Under the pieces are notes generated by a model. The model was not told where the DNA came from. It worked only from the letters and a program-made list of their open reading frames with translations, and searched no databases. This document shows positions 35,901 through 44,271 of a stretch of 64,000 nt of DNA, in pieces. Numbering within the stretch: the stretch's first letter is position 1; the number at the start of each line of letters is the position of its first letter. The stretch lies in contig NZ_CVRB01000006.1 of NCBI RefSeq assembly GCF_001048695.1, positions 124,001-188,000 of the forward strand. The letters are read 5' to 3'. The DNA comes from Neobacillus massiliamazoniensis. Its GTDB lineage: Bacteria; Bacillota; Bacilli; Bacillales; Cytobacillaceae. Made by a program: the position numbers and the translations under genes.

Positions 35901-36473
35901 TTGTACCAGCCCCTTACTTTCATCGGCAGCCTTTTGGAACGTTCTCGCAATATGAACACTTTTTACTCCTTCAACTTTTTGTATCTCTTCCAAGTTCTTA
36001 TACTGAGTCTCTAAGCTAAAACCATTAAATCCTTCATAGAAACGGTGTCGCACCGTTGGTTCAGATAAAGATTTTTTGTCTTTCGATTGTTCTTTTGGTA
36101 ATTTCGTGATGACTCGATCTTGAATTTGATCATATTTTTCTTTCTTATCTTTTGTCGTTGATGGATTAATAGAATCAGTCGGCTGATCTACCTCGATGAT
36201 AACCCTTACATTTTCATCTGGAGAAAATTGATTATCTTTAGATTTTTTAAAATTACTATAATTGTATGGATCATTATTATCCTGCTCAGCTTGATTTTGT
36301 CCCTGCATAAAGATTTGATGACCCTGACCTAAAATATTCTGAATGGCAAGTTCATTGTTGGACTGGTCATCCGTCGTTTCCGCTGAAACGTATCCTCCTG
36401 TTAATAGCATCGCAGATAAAGCAGTGACTGTTAGTACTTTGAATGGCAATTTCTTATAATTTTTCAAATTCAA
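32934..36473 (-). CDS. Large secreted S8 (subtilisin-like) serine peptidase, lactocepin/Vpr-like
   Basis: 1179 residues. A signal peptide (LKVLTVTALSAMLLTGGYVSA-like) and an inhibitor-type propeptide (VRVIIEVDQ...VEGVKSVHIARTF) precede the subtilisin domain with Asp212 (VDSGID), His277 (HGMHVSG) and Ser609 (SGTSMATPQVAGG). A PA domain is inserted between His and Ser (about 430-560). C-terminal Fn3-like domains follow (KDIKENNFNFKLEMEALD; IKLDSVAPTVSDIQV; a final KNTVFTKTIETTDQVRLDWAPSDD module). It should degrade external proteins. The start is a TTG close after GGGGGAAG; a second in-frame TTG two codons on is better spaced. A near-palindromic cre-like site lies upstream. Confidence 0.88.
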   Translation of the reverse strand: MNLKNYKKLPFKVLTVTALSAMLLTGGYVSAETTDDQSNNELAIQNILGQGHQIFMQGQNQAEQDNNDPYNYSNFKKSKDNQFSPDENVRVIIEVDQPTDSINPSTTKDKKEKYDQIQDRVITKLPKEQSKDKKSLSEPTVRHRFYEGFNGFSLETQYKNLEEIQKVEGVKSVHIARTFQKAADESKGLVQAQKVWESLGYQGEGMLIGVVDSGIDYKHKDMTLTDKGKQMEKLTPNNIQDKLAQTPQNDVWYSDKVPTGYDWADNDNDVYPKSEPHGMHVSGIIGANGNEADDGVKGIAPGAQLLAEKVFSDKGGGAKEDDIIAGIQHSMQMGADVINMSLGSDAGPVSEVDDPVQKTIREATEKGILVVVAGGNAAYSTKNHLLKSSLEPYAQNPDVGDVGSPGVSPFALQVASYENNSIQMNTLHLSTGTEMPYQDQTYSGFVLANKLDPSKEYEVVYGVEGKDTDIKNIDCIGKIVIVQPKTTYSSYSYAQFSAQRKGAVATILVPPPQMADYPQLYFSPLSIPAITVSKDGGQALINQLQNGQKITMKLSNGTWIDNPLKNQMSNFSSMGTPTTLDFKPEISGVGGNIYSTIPNNKYQVMSGTSMATPQVAGGAALVLQSLYSKGLPKTEDTVLKAKIALMNTSSIVSDPRANNSVPYSPRVQGAGLMQVANAINTPVLVTNKRAPLEQAGSVALKDIKENNFNFKLEMEALDGKDVPDNMEYKVVVDVLTDETEHKEYDLNADGSNHRSEDYLTMKSTRIEGADVHVNGGQTIQISKGKKKELSIDIKLPKNMKKNTFVEGFVRFIPTANNNSDKVVPLSMPYMGFYGNWVEPQNLDPAAWDKDAFLGYTALWDDIADLPLGYNAQTNSFNVDQIAVSPLSGAHGAYASFTALRNLSKAEMYIEDKAGNIVNYLGDFSEFTGSPYKFHKNIMSVGNYYYNIDLDNYYWKGKDQNGQVVKDGDYNYVIRTTLDSNNAAPQTVKLPIKLDSVAPTVSDIQVQPTTDGKYQITFNANDNQGGCGYYESVVYVDGQYTLLKPGATSLTVKKEPKSIVVMAEDHAYNEGFTVWGDTSYINPSILVSYFQVQNNKNVNAINPAHIYGFASNKLNWKIYIKDSNGNTVFTKTIETTDQVRLDWAPSDDIPNGTYTVYADAENVQGFKVTATASNKVTVVH

Positions 36474-36764
36474 ACTTCCCCCTTATTGAATTTAATACAA
36501 CCTCCACAAAGATATTTTAAACGCGTTTACATACTATAGTAAATTGGGGAAATTCTGTCTGAATTAACCTAGTGAACACTAGTAAAAAATGACCATTTTT
36601 CATATACAAAAAGACATTTTCTGATAAATTATTATAAATTTAGTAAAGATACGCTAAAATTTTGCTAGTAAAAATGTAAGTTCTATCAATAAAAAATTCC
36701 CCCAAATTTTTAGTATTTCTGTGATTATTATTTAATTTCACTCTACGAAAGTTGAGTTTTAAAT
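36474..36764. other. Upstream region of the S8 peptidase gene with a cre-like palindrome
   Basis: About 290 bp of AT-rich sequence. The only marked element is TTAAACGCGTTTACAT at 36517-36532, whose core TAAACGCGTTTA is perfectly symmetric and resembles, with two mismatches, a CcpA cre box read on the minus strand. No coding frame is convincing here. Confidence 0.35.
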
Positions 36765-36794
36765 AAAAAAAACTTCCAGTGAAAGAAGTTTTTT
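36765..36794 (-). terminator. Intrinsic terminator overlapping the next stop codon
   Basis: AAAAAACTTC and GAAGTTTTTT pair around an eight-base loop; the stem includes the stop codon of the membrane protein gene at 36793. Confidence 0.7.
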
Positions 36795-37323
36795 ATACAT
36801 TATTATTTTTTTGCGAGTTGTTAAAGGTTTTCAATTCTTTTGCTAATTTTGAACTCCGAAGTTCTTTTTGACGAATTAATTCTTTAATTTCATCTATGCT
36901 TTGATAAGAGAGTCGAATGTGGTAGTAATTGATATATTCAATTATTGCGAAAAAGTAAAGAAATACAAACCAAAAAAACTCAATTGGAAAAACTACTAAT
37001 TGATATATCATAATGATTATCCCGATCCCTATTAAGAAAAGGTTAAAACCTCTAAACACTGCAAAGATTTTCAGTTGACGATAAGGCAAATGAGAGTAAT
37101 CTTTTCGTTTGGTTTGTTTCAACTTAAGAAACCAATAATAACTACCTTGAAGCAAGATAAATTCTAATAAAGCAAATGCATATAAAGATGAAAATGAAGT
37201 TAAATAGGGGACTGTCCATCTATAAAGTTGGAGAAATTCAATCCACACTAATGCAAAAATAATAGTGGCAGACAATTCACCTGTAAATAATTTTAATAAC
37301 TTTTTTTCAACCTTCTTTTGCAC
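36793..37323 (-). CDS. Hypothetical membrane protein
   Basis: 176 residues with four predicted membrane segments (LSATIIFALVWIEFLQLY; LYAFALLEFILLQGSYYWFL; NLFLIGIGIIIMIYQLVVF; FFWFVFLYFFAIIEYINYY) and a basic cytoplasmic tail ending KTFNNSQKNNNV. The GTG start lies four bases after a GGGGGG run. I do not recognise the family. It stands alone, with a structured repeat element upstream. Confidence 0.65.
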   Translation of the reverse strand: MQKKVEKKLLKLFTGELSATIIFALVWIEFLQLYRWTVPYLTSFSSLYAFALLEFILLQGSYYWFLKLKQTKRKDYSHLPYRQLKIFAVFRGFNLFLIGIGIIIMIYQLVVFPIEFFWFVFLYFFAIIEYINYYHIRLSYQSIDEIKELIRQKELRSSKLAKELKTFNNSQKNNNV

Positions 37324-37484
37324 CTAACCCCCCCTTTTTCAACATTGGTAATTACAATTTATACGTTCTTAATGACTGATATGTTTCATGTTCACCCATT
37401 CTTATTTTTTTGTTTTTCAAATTTTGTTTACATAACATTTTTATGGGTGATTTAATTTTTAAAAAAGGCTCTTTTAAACTTGCC

Positions 37485-37614
37485 TGTTGATTTCCGCTCC
37501 AGGCGTTCGCTTTCCGCGGGCGTTCCGGGGAGCCTCCTCGGCGCTTAAGCGCCTGCGGGGTCTCCCCTGCCCCGTACTCCCGCAGGAGTCGAGCGCCTTC
37601 CGCTCCAATCAACA
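37485..37614. repeat. GC-rich structured repeat element, copy 1
   Basis: About 130 bp bounded by TGTTGATTTCCGCTCC and CGCTCCAATCAACA (terminal inverted repeats), with internal inverted repeats such as GGCGCTTAAGCGCC and ACTCCCGCAGGAGT. It is far more GC-rich than its surroundings. Copy 2 lies at 45302-45430 in the same orientation. Such elements are common across Bacillaceae genomes; translation in any frame is meaningless. Another CAACAATAAGCTTTAACATAGC tail follows both copies. Confidence 0.85.
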
Positions 37615-37747
37615 TAGTGGTAAAATCAACAATAAGCTTTAACATAGCCTAAAAAAAAGCACCGAATGATTTCGATGCTTTCAAAGTATATTTTTTTAAA
37701 ATATCTACATGACAATCTCTTTTTAAAGTTAGGAAAAAGCACCAAAA

Positions 37748-38251
37748 TCACTTAGATTCTTGTTTTTTCCAATAATCATAAATCAATTCTTTGAATATTT
37801 CATTCAAATTTCCCTTTTTTTGATTTTTTAACCATTCGGCTTGGTCAATGGGGAGTTTCAATTTTAAACTAACATCTTCATTAGGCATTTCCACTTTCCT
37901 AATTTCTTCTAATGTGATCCCATTTTCTATATTGGGAAACCATGCATCATATTCGTTTATTTTCTCGAAATCTCCATACTCTTGAACATCATCGAGTTCA
38001 CAAAATAAATTTAGCTGTGGCAATCCTCCTGGAAGGATTTTTAAATACATAATTGAATTTATAATTCTACCATCTTCTAATTCTATCTCAAGAATTAATG
38101 TTTCCTCATTTCGATATTTTTTTACTGCCACTTCACTGACGATCATATCCAATTCCAAAGTAAATCCCGAACTTGATTCAAAGATATAGATGGAGCTTTT
38201 GAATACATGTAAGCTTTCACCATCAATTTTCACAGATTTTACAACAACCAT
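37748..38251 (-). CDS. Hypothetical protein
   Basis: 167 residues, soluble and acidic (MVVVKSVKIDGESLHVFKSSIYIFES...). The C-terminus (VSLKLKLPIDQAEWLKNQKKGNLNEIFKELIYDYWKKQ) looks like a short ribbon-helix-like or dimerisation segment. The start is the ATG at 38251, placed by GGGGAACGG eight bases upstream. No catalytic motif is evident and I do not recognise the family. It follows the dsdA terminator and is probably separately transcribed. Confidence 0.6.
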   Translation of the reverse strand: MVVVKSVKIDGESLHVFKSSIYIFESSSGFTLELDMIVSEVAVKKYRNEETLILEIELEDGRIINSIMYLKILPGGLPQLNLFCELDDVQEYGDFEKINEYDAWFPNIENGITLEEIRKVEMPNEDVSLKLKLPIDQAEWLKNQKKGNLNEIFKELIYDYWKKQESK

Positions 38252-38330
38252 AAACCGTTCCCCCATACAGATGAGTCTTCAATTCGTTACACTTATTTTA
38301 ACATTAAATAATCGACTGTCACCAAGCATT

Positions 38331-38366
38331 AAAAAGACCGAACATACACCTGCATGTCCGGTCCAG
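38331..38366 (-). terminator. Intrinsic terminator after dsdA
   Basis: On the minus strand GACCGGACAT and ATGTTCGGTC (one G-T pair) are followed by five T residues. Confidence 0.8.
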
Positions 38367-38471
38367 CAATAATATGTTTTTGTATGAAAAAATATATTTT
38401 TTCATTGGGTTAAAATCTATTTGTCACTCTTAAAGGATCTGTACTTATATCTGTAAGGAATTATAACAACT

Positions 38472-39824
38472 TCATTCTAATCCCTTTTTATAATATTCCT
38501 CCATCACTTCATTTGGTACCATACTGCCGCCTGTAGCCCACATGATGTGTGTGGCATTTTTCATTTTGCCCTCTAAGTCATGTTTCTTTAAGTATTCTTT
38601 TCCTTCTTGCTCTTTAAATAACTGAATTGGACCAAAAACACTCGCTAGAGCAGAAGGCTCAAGCCGAATATTTTCGGTATCAATCATTGCACTTAACAGT
38701 TTATACATTTCAGTATCACTAACAGTATAACTTCCGCTTAAAAACGGCTCGATTGTTTGGCCAACAAATCTTGATGGCCTTCCCACAGCAAGGCCATCTG
38801 CTGCTGTAAGGTTGTCAATACCTAAATCCTGAACAGAAACTTTATCATGCAATCCCGTTACTAAACCAAGTAACATACATGGCGAATGAGTAGGTTCTGC
38901 AAAGAAACAATGGACATGATCTTGAAAGATTAATTTTAACCCAAAAGCTACTCCGCCTGGGCCACCGCCTACTCCACAAGGAAGGTAAACAAATAGAGGG
39001 TGATCTTCATCTACTGTAATATTCAGATCTTCTAGTTGTTTTTTTAACCGAGAAGCTGCAACCGTATAGCCTAAAAATAAATCGCTAGAATTTTCATCAT
39101 CAATGAAGTGGCAATTTGGCTGGCTATTCGCCTGCTTTCGACCTTCTTCTACGGCCTTACTATAATCTTCCTTATATTCAATCACCTTTACCCCTTTGCT
39201 TCTAAGGAGGTCTTTTTTCCATTGCTTTGCATCAGCTGACATATGGACCGTAACGCTAAAGCCCATTTTTGCACTCATAATTCCGATGCTGAGTCCTAAA
39301 TTCCCTGTCGAACCTACGGAAATTGAATACTTTGATAAGAAGTTTCTAAATTTCTCATCATCAATAATAGAATAATCATCTTTTAGTGTAAGCATTTGTT
39401 GTTCAATAAGTAACTGTTCTGCAGTTTTTAGAACCTCATAAATACCGCCTCTTGCTTTAATAGAACCTGAGATAGGAAGATGACTATCGCATTTTAATAA
39501 AAACTCGCCAGAAACATGGAGGTCATGGATTTGTTCTAATTGTTGTTTCATAGAAGGAATTTTAACGATGGGAGATTCAATAATTCCATCAGACTTTCTT
39601 GTTTCAGGAAAGACTTTGGCTATATAGGGGGCAAATCGTTTTAATCTTTCTTCTGCATCTTTTACATCTTTTTCATTGAGCGCTGTTTTTTTAATTCCTG
39701 AATGAAACAATTCATGTTTAGGGTTTGTCCAAAATACTTCCTTTGTTGCAATTAGTTCGTTAAGTAAAGGATATTCTTTTTTCCAATCTTCTACTGTTTT
39801 TCCTTCTATCAGAATTGTTTTCAT
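38472..39824 (-). CDS. dsdA: D-serine ammonia-lyase (D-serine dehydratase)
   Basis: 450 residues, the usual DsdA length. The PLP lysine is Lys123 in PISGSIKARGGIYE, the phosphate-binding loop is SVGSTGNLGLSIG, and the DsdA-typical LPCGVGGGPGGVAFGLK and AADGLAVGRPS motifs are present. It converts D-serine to pyruvate and ammonia in the cytoplasm, either for detoxification or as a nutrient route. The ATG at 39824 follows AGGAGAAAAGTG; an upstream ATG six codons away would lie before the ribosome site. The gene stands between an SMR transporter pair and a hypothetical gene; no dsdC-type regulator is adjacent. Confidence 0.93.
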   Translation of the reverse strand: MKTILIEGKTVEDWKKEYPLLNELIATKEVFWTNPKHELFHSGIKKTALNEKDVKDAEERLKRFAPYIAKVFPETRKSDGIIESPIVKIPSMKQQLEQIHDLHVSGEFLLKCDSHLPISGSIKARGGIYEVLKTAEQLLIEQQMLTLKDDYSIIDDEKFRNFLSKYSISVGSTGNLGLSIGIMSAKMGFSVTVHMSADAKQWKKDLLRSKGVKVIEYKEDYSKAVEEGRKQANSQPNCHFIDDENSSDLFLGYTVAASRLKKQLEDLNITVDEDHPLFVYLPCGVGGGPGGVAFGLKLIFQDHVHCFFAEPTHSPCMLLGLVTGLHDKVSVQDLGIDNLTAADGLAVGRPSRFVGQTIEPFLSGSYTVSDTEMYKLLSAMIDTENIRLEPSALASVFGPIQLFKEQEGKEYLKKHDLEGKMKNATHIMWATGGSMVPNEVMEEYYKKGLE

Positions 39825-39917
39825 CACTTTTCTCCTTTTCATAGCAACGAATAGATAGCGTAATTCTAAAGTTCGAATTTCTTTACGAAAAGTCGGGGTT
39901 CACCAGTTGCCTAGATA

Positions 39918-40238
39918 TTAAAGACCTGAGGTTATTTTAACACCAACAGTTCCAATTAGAATACAAATAATTAGAACAATTCGTTTTATATCTTTTGATT
40001 CATGAAAGAACATCATTCCTACTATAACACTTCCTACAGTACCAATGCCCGTCCATATCGCGTATGCGGGCCCGATAGGGAGAACTTTCAATGCTAGAGA
40101 AAGAAAGTAAAAGCTTAAACTTCCAAAAAAAAGACAAGCTATGGAAGGTAACCATTTTGTAAATCCCTTAGCTTGCTTAAGACTAATGACACTGCCAATT
40201 TCAGCAATACCTGCGATAAGAAGATAAACCCACGACAT
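39918..40238 (-). CDS. Small multidrug resistance (SMR) family transporter, second of a pair
   Basis: 106 residues, four membrane helices, with the conserved helix-1 Glu in LIAGIAEIGSVISLK and the helix-3 motif GPAYAIWTGIGTVGSVIVGMMFF. The sequence is closer to the Gdx/SugE-like and YkkD-like branch than to EmrE. It follows its partner gene by about 27 bp; SMR proteins encoded as pairs often work as heterodimers. The ATG at 40238 has AAAGGTG upstream. The substrate could be guanidinium-like cations or quaternary amines. Confidence 0.85.
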   Translation of the reverse strand: MSWVYLLIAGIAEIGSVISLKQAKGFTKWLPSIACLFFGSLSFYFLSLALKVLPIGPAYAIWTGIGTVGSVIVGMMFFHESKDIKRIVLIICILIGTVGVKITSGL

Positions 40239-40265
40239 TAAAATTTTCACCTTTCCTTGTATAAA

Positions 40266-40610
40266 TCATTTAACTTCTTTTGGATCATGACTATCTTCTG
40301 GAATGATTTTTAGTCCAATTATCCCGATAATCATTAAAAAAACAAAAAACACTTTAAGTAAATTGATGGGATCTCCCCAAAAAATCACGCCAATAGCGAT
40401 CGTTCCAACTGTTCCTAACCCCGTAAAAACGGCATATCCTGTCCCTATTGGAATGGAATGTAATGCTTTTGACAATAAAAAAAAGCTAAAAATGATAATT
40501 CCCAATGTTAGTATACTGGGGATTAATACTGTAAATCCGTGTGAATATTTAAGACCTATAACCCAAGCTATTTCTAAAAAGCCTGCTAAAATAATGTAAA
40601 TCCATGCCAT
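40266..40610 (-). CDS. Small multidrug resistance (SMR) family transporter, first of a pair
   Basis: 114 residues, four helices, with the helix-1 Glu in ILAGFLEIAWVIGLKYSHGFT. The WVIGLKYSHGFT segment is characteristic of Gdx/SugE-like guanidinium exporters, as is GTGYAVFTGLGTVGTIAIGVIFW. The ATG at 40610 follows GGAGAGA; the frame is open for 24 codons upstream but into a terminator hairpin. I saw no ykkC/guanidine riboswitch in the short leader, so the inducing signal is unknown. Confidence 0.85.
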   Translation of the reverse strand: MAWIYIILAGFLEIAWVIGLKYSHGFTVLIPSILTLGIIIFSFFLLSKALHSIPIGTGYAVFTGLGTVGTIAIGVIFWGDPINLLKVFFVFLMIIGIIGLKIIPEDSHDPKEVK

Positions 40611-40639
40611 AAAGGCTCTCTCCTTCTGTAGCAATAAGT

Positions 40640-40675
40640 GTATAAAAGATAAAAACCTACTATAATAGCAGGTTA
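40640..40675 (-). terminator. Intrinsic terminator after the HAD phosphatase gene
   Basis: On the minus strand AACCTGCTATTATAGTAGGTT forms a tight hairpin followed by TTTTATCTTTTA. It lies only about 30 bp before the SMR ribosome site. Confidence 0.75.
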
Positions 40676-40681
40676 TCAACA

Positions 40682-41554
40682 TTATTTTTGAATCACGAGA
40701 TTCTCAAGATATTGGTAAATAGCATGGGCTACACCATTCTCATTATTTTTAAGAGTAGTTGTAGTACAAACTTCTTTTATCTCATCCTTTGCATTACCCA
40801 TTGCAACACTGTAGCCAACTTTCTTCATCATTGAAAGATCATTGTTGCTGTCACCGATTGCCATTGCCTGATCCAAGGAACGGTTCGTCAAAGAAACCAA
40901 TTTTTCAAGCGCAATTCCTTTCGAAGCGTTTTTATTTGTGATTTCAATGTTATGATCAGCAGATGAAACCACCATTAACTCATCAAAGCTTTGGAATTGT
41001 CCCCATGCTTCTTTCAATTTCTTTTTATCAAATGAACAAACTAATATATTATAGAAGTCTTCCTCTTGTTTAAGGATCTCATCGTAATTATCAACTAAAA
41101 CATAACCAAACTGGTCAAACTGTCTTTCCGCATCTTCAACTAATTCTTTCATTTCTTCGTCTAAATTAGTGCCTTTTAGACTCTGAATCTCGTTATGGAA
41201 ATTATCCCATCTCTTTTTAACAGTATAAATGGCTCTATCTGTAAAAACTTCAAAGTAATAATCATTTTCATCTAGCCATTGGAGGATTGAGAGGACACGG
41301 TTTTTATCAATAGTAGTTGCGGCAATCCGTTTGTCATCTTTTGAGTGAATGGTTGCACCATTTGTACCGATTACATAGGTTGAAAGTCCAGCCTTTTCAC
41401 AAATATTTTTAACATCAAAATATGCTCGGCCTGTCGAAATAACTACTTCAATCCCATTTTCTTGTGCATATTGAATGGCTCTAATATTTTCTTTACTTAT
41501 TTCATTCTGATGGTTTAATAGTGTCCCATCAAGGTCAATTGCAATTACACTCAT
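40682..41554 (-). CDS. Cof-type HAD-IIB phosphatase
   Basis: 290 residues. Motif I is DLDGTLL, motif II lies in VVISTGRAYFD, and motif IV is GDSNNDLSMMKKVGYSVAMGNA; the large C2 cap between them fits the Cof-type/IIB subfamily. Such enzymes dephosphorylate sugar phosphates, flavin phosphates or other small phosphoesters in the cytoplasm. The ATG at 41554 follows AAAGGAG (spacing 9). It is 21 bp after the deoR gene and is the last gene of the ABC transporter locus, suggesting it acts on the imported compound or its breakdown product. Confidence 0.87.
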   Translation of the reverse strand: MSVIAIDLDGTLLNHQNEISKENIRAIQYAQENGIEVVISTGRAYFDVKNICEKAGLSTYVIGTNGATIHSKDDKRIAATTIDKNRVLSILQWLDENDYYFEVFTDRAIYTVKKRWDNFHNEIQSLKGTNLDEEMKELVEDAERQFDQFGYVLVDNYDEILKQEEDFYNILVCSFDKKKLKEAWGQFQSFDELMVVSSADHNIEITNKNASKGIALEKLVSLTNRSLDQAMAIGDSNNDLSMMKKVGYSVAMGNAKDEIKEVCTTTTLKNNENGVAHAIYQYLENLVIQK

Positions 41555-41575
41555 GTTATGTGTCTCCTTTTTCAT

Positions 41576-42361
41576 TTACAATGCTTCTATCCATTCCGTT
41601 TCGTATATTTTCAAATCATTCTTCCATGTATCTGGAAATGGTTGATCACAGACAATCATATCTACTTTTTCTAATGGACAAATTTTACAGAATGTATCAA
41701 CACCTAACTTTGAATGATCAGCTAATAGGATTATTTGCTTTGACACATCGACCATGATGCGGGACACTAATGATTCATTTAAGTGATAATTACTTACTCC
41801 GTTTTGGATTGATACACCACCTGCGGAAATGAACGCCTTATCAATATTGAATTCATTTAACATTTGCTCAGTTAGGCGGCCACTTACAGACTGCTGTTTA
41901 GGATCGATTTGTCCCCCCAGCAATAAAATCTCCCCAGTAAATTTATTTTGATTGAGTGATTCCGTTAATACGGTTGAGACTGGAATAGAGTTTGTTAGAA
42001 TAGTAATGTTCTTTTTGTTTTGGATAAAATGAGCGAACTCAACAGTAGTCGTACCTACATCTATCACAATAACATCGCCATCTGAAATGAGTTCTGCTGC
42101 CTTTTTACCAATTTTGATTTTCTCTGTATGATTCACGGTAGTACGCTGTGAAAACGGTGGCTCACCAAATTGAAAAATGGTTGCAATTGCTCCACCGTAA
42201 ACCTTTTTTAAGGATCCCTTCTCCTCAAGTATCGTCAAATCGCGCCGAATGGTTTCCTCTGAAATATTAAATTGTTTGGCCAAGTCAGTGACTGTTACCT
42301 TTCCTGCCCTTTTCAGTTTATTTAATATTTCATTCTTTCTTTCCTCTGGCAAAATGGACAT
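41576..42361 (-). CDS. DeoR/GlpR-family transcriptional regulator
   Basis: 261 residues. The N-terminal helix-turn-helix has the DeoR signature (RKNEILNKLKRAGKVTVTDLAKQFNISEETIRRDLTILEEKGSLKKVYGGA), and the C-terminal DeoRC sugar-phosphate sensor carries ISDGDVIVIDVGTTTVEFAHFI and ISAGGVSIQNGVSNY. DeoR proteins respond to phosphorylated metabolites. It is encoded between the ABC ATPase and HAD phosphatase, so it probably controls the whole importer locus. Confidence 0.9.
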   Translation of the reverse strand: MSILPEERKNEILNKLKRAGKVTVTDLAKQFNISEETIRRDLTILEEKGSLKKVYGGAIATIFQFGEPPFSQRTTVNHTEKIKIGKKAAELISDGDVIVIDVGTTTVEFAHFIQNKKNITILTNSIPVSTVLTESLNQNKFTGEILLLGGQIDPKQQSVSGRLTEQMLNEFNIDKAFISAGGVSIQNGVSNYHLNESLVSRIMVDVSKQIILLADHSKLGVDTFCKICPLEKVDMIVCDQPFPDTWKNDLKIYETEWIEAL

Positions 42362-42378
42362 AATATCACCTAATCAAT

Positions 42379-43398
42379 TCAATTTTTTAGAGAAATGCAT
42401 TCTTTCTTTGGTATTAGGATCTGAACGGAAGTGCCTTTGTCTAGCAATCCCCATTGATGGTGAAGAGAATCTACATAGAAAATAGTTCCATCAACTTCAA
42501 CGTCGTATCTTAAAACATTTCCTGTCATAGTAATATCTTTAATAAGACCTTTAGCGGTCCATTTATCTTGTTGATCATGGATATCATTTCCCACAGGTAC
42601 CAATTGTAAAACCTCTGGACGAATAGCTACATCTTGACCTTTCATTTCTGTACTATGAACTAGTTTATTAAAAACATCTATATTTATAACATTATAGTTT
42701 CCGATAAATTTTGCAACAAATGAATTGATTGGAGATACATAAATTTCTGAAGGGGATCCAGATTGAACAATATTTCCTTCATTCATAATAAAGATTTTAT
42801 CAGACATCGTCATCGCTTCTTCTTGATCATGGGTAACAAAGATCGTTGTAATATCCAATTCTCTTTGTATTCGTTTTAATTCCTTTTGTAAGTTTTTTCT
42901 GATTTTTGCATCCAACGCACTTAATGGTTCATCCAAAAGTAACACTTTGGGTTCTATCACAAGTGCACGTGCAAGTGCAACCCTCTGCTGTTGTCCGCCA
43001 GACAATTGATGAGGATAGGATCCTTCCTTACCTGTTAAATCAACCATATCAATCATGTTTTGAACTTTTGATTTAATATTTTTCTCTTTTTTCATTTTAA
43101 GTCCATATGCGATGTTATCAAAAACAGTCATATTTGGGAAAAGAGCATAAGCCTGAAAAACCATTCCAACCTCACGCTGCCGTGGTGATAAGTGAGTAAT
43201 GTTCTTTTGATCAACAAAGATATTTCCTACATCTACTTCTTCTAGCCCTGCAATCGAACGTAATAATGTACTTTTCCCACATCCACTTTGCCCGAGAAGG
43301 GTAGCAAATTCACCTTTTTGTAATGTTAAGGAAATATTATTTAAAACGACCTGATTATCATATTTTTTGGTCACTTGATCAATGGTTACATATGTCAT
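42379..43398 (-). CDS. ABC importer ATP-binding protein (PotA/FbpC-like)
   Basis: 339 residues. Walker A is GQSGCGKST, the signature is LSGGQQQR, Walker B is VLLLDEPL, and the switch His is in THDQEEA, followed by a C-terminal TOBE-like regulatory domain (VAIRPEVLQLV). This is the polyamine/iron/phosphonate-type importer ATPase class. GAAGGAGA precedes the ATG. It follows the two permeases and powers uptake with them and the lipoprotein encoded at 46296. Confidence 0.92.
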   Translation of the reverse strand: MTYVTIDQVTKKYDNQVVLNNISLTLQKGEFATLLGQSGCGKSTLLRSIAGLEEVDVGNIFVDQKNITHLSPRQREVGMVFQAYALFPNMTVFDNIAYGLKMKKEKNIKSKVQNMIDMVDLTGKEGSYPHQLSGGQQQRVALARALVIEPKVLLLDEPLSALDAKIRKNLQKELKRIQRELDITTIFVTHDQEEAMTMSDKIFIMNEGNIVQSGSPSEIYVSPINSFVAKFIGNYNVINIDVFNKLVHSTEMKGQDVAIRPEVLQLVPVGNDIHDQQDKWTAKGLIKDITMTGNVLRYDVEVDGTIFYVDSLHHQWGLLDKGTSVQILIPKKECISLKN

Positions 43399-43467
43399 TA
43401 GTTATCTCCTTCTAAAGAAGTTATTTTTCTAGAATATTGCTGCTTAACAATCGAATAACATCATTTC

Positions 43468-44271
43468 TTATTTAGTAGAAATGGTCTTTTTTGGATTTTT
43501 AAACGTAATTTTTAAAATTACCCATGTTAAAATCATAATAACTAAATAATACGTTATGACAATTGCACTTGAAAGATGGCCACTGCTAATCATTGTGTTA
43601 GAAAGATAAATTTGTAGAGTTTCAAACTGCCCTCCCACAAGTAGCTTAGCAAAAGAAAACTCACCAAATAAAAGAGCAACCGATAAAAGAGTAGATACTA
43701 AAATACCAGATAAAATATTGGGTAATACTACTGTTCGAAAGGCTTGAAATTTTGTTGCCCCCAGTAATTCGGCGGAGTCAACAAGTTCTACTACATTTAT
43801 GGTCCGAAGACTATTGCTAATCCCCTGATACATGAATGGTAAAATCGTTACAAAATAAGCACCAATCAAAATCCACGGTGTACCGGAAATTTGAATCGGT
43901 CCATTGGAATATAACTTAATTAACCCAACAGCCCCAACGATCGAGGGAATTCCATAAGGAAGCATGGCTAATGTTTGAAGCAATCCTTCCAATTTAGGTA
44001 AATAGACATTTATTATAAAAATGGTAGGTATCATGATTACCATACTGAGCCCTACTGTCATAACAATCAGAAACAGCGTTCGTTGAAAGGCAGCAAAAAA
44101 TCGTGGATCTTGAAATAATTCAATATACCATTTCATTGTCCAAGACTCTGGTAAAATGGTATGATCCCAAGTACCAGCTATGGAAAATAAAAATGTACCC
44201 AGTAGCGGAATTAACAAATAAATGATTAATAACCCTACTGCAGATTTATGAAATTTCATAGAAGACTTCAT
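43468..44271 (-). CDS. ABC importer permease (PotC/CysW-like)
   Basis: 267 residues, six membrane segments, with the EAA-type coupling loop ELLGATKFQAFRTVVLPNILSG. The start overlaps the end of the upstream permease gene by four bases (ATGA), so the two subunits are translationally coupled and form the heterodimeric membrane channel. Confidence 0.9.
   Translation of the reverse strand: MKSSMKFHKSAVGLLIIYLLIPLLGTFLFSIAGTWDHTILPESWTMKWYIELFQDPRFFAAFQRTLFLIVMTVGLSMVIMIPTIFIINVYLPKLEGLLQTLAMLPYGIPSIVGAVGLIKLYSNGPIQISGTPWILIGAYFVTILPFMYQGISNSLRTINVVELVDSAELLGATKFQAFRTVVLPNILSGILVSTLLSVALLFGEFSFAKLLVGGQFETLQIYLSNTMISSGHLSSAIVITYYLVIMILTWVILKITFKNPKKTISTK

Noticed and set aside
37352..37645. A 97-codon open frame (…PQALKRRGGSPERPRKANAWSGNQQ…) on the minus strand
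   Set aside because: It is a translation of the GC-rich structured repeat; the same sequence at 45302 would encode it too, and there is no ribosome site.
40610..40682. ykkC/guanidine riboswitch in front of the SMR pair
   Set aside because: The available leader is about 30 bp beyond a terminator hairpin and shows none of the conserved ykkC sequence elements.
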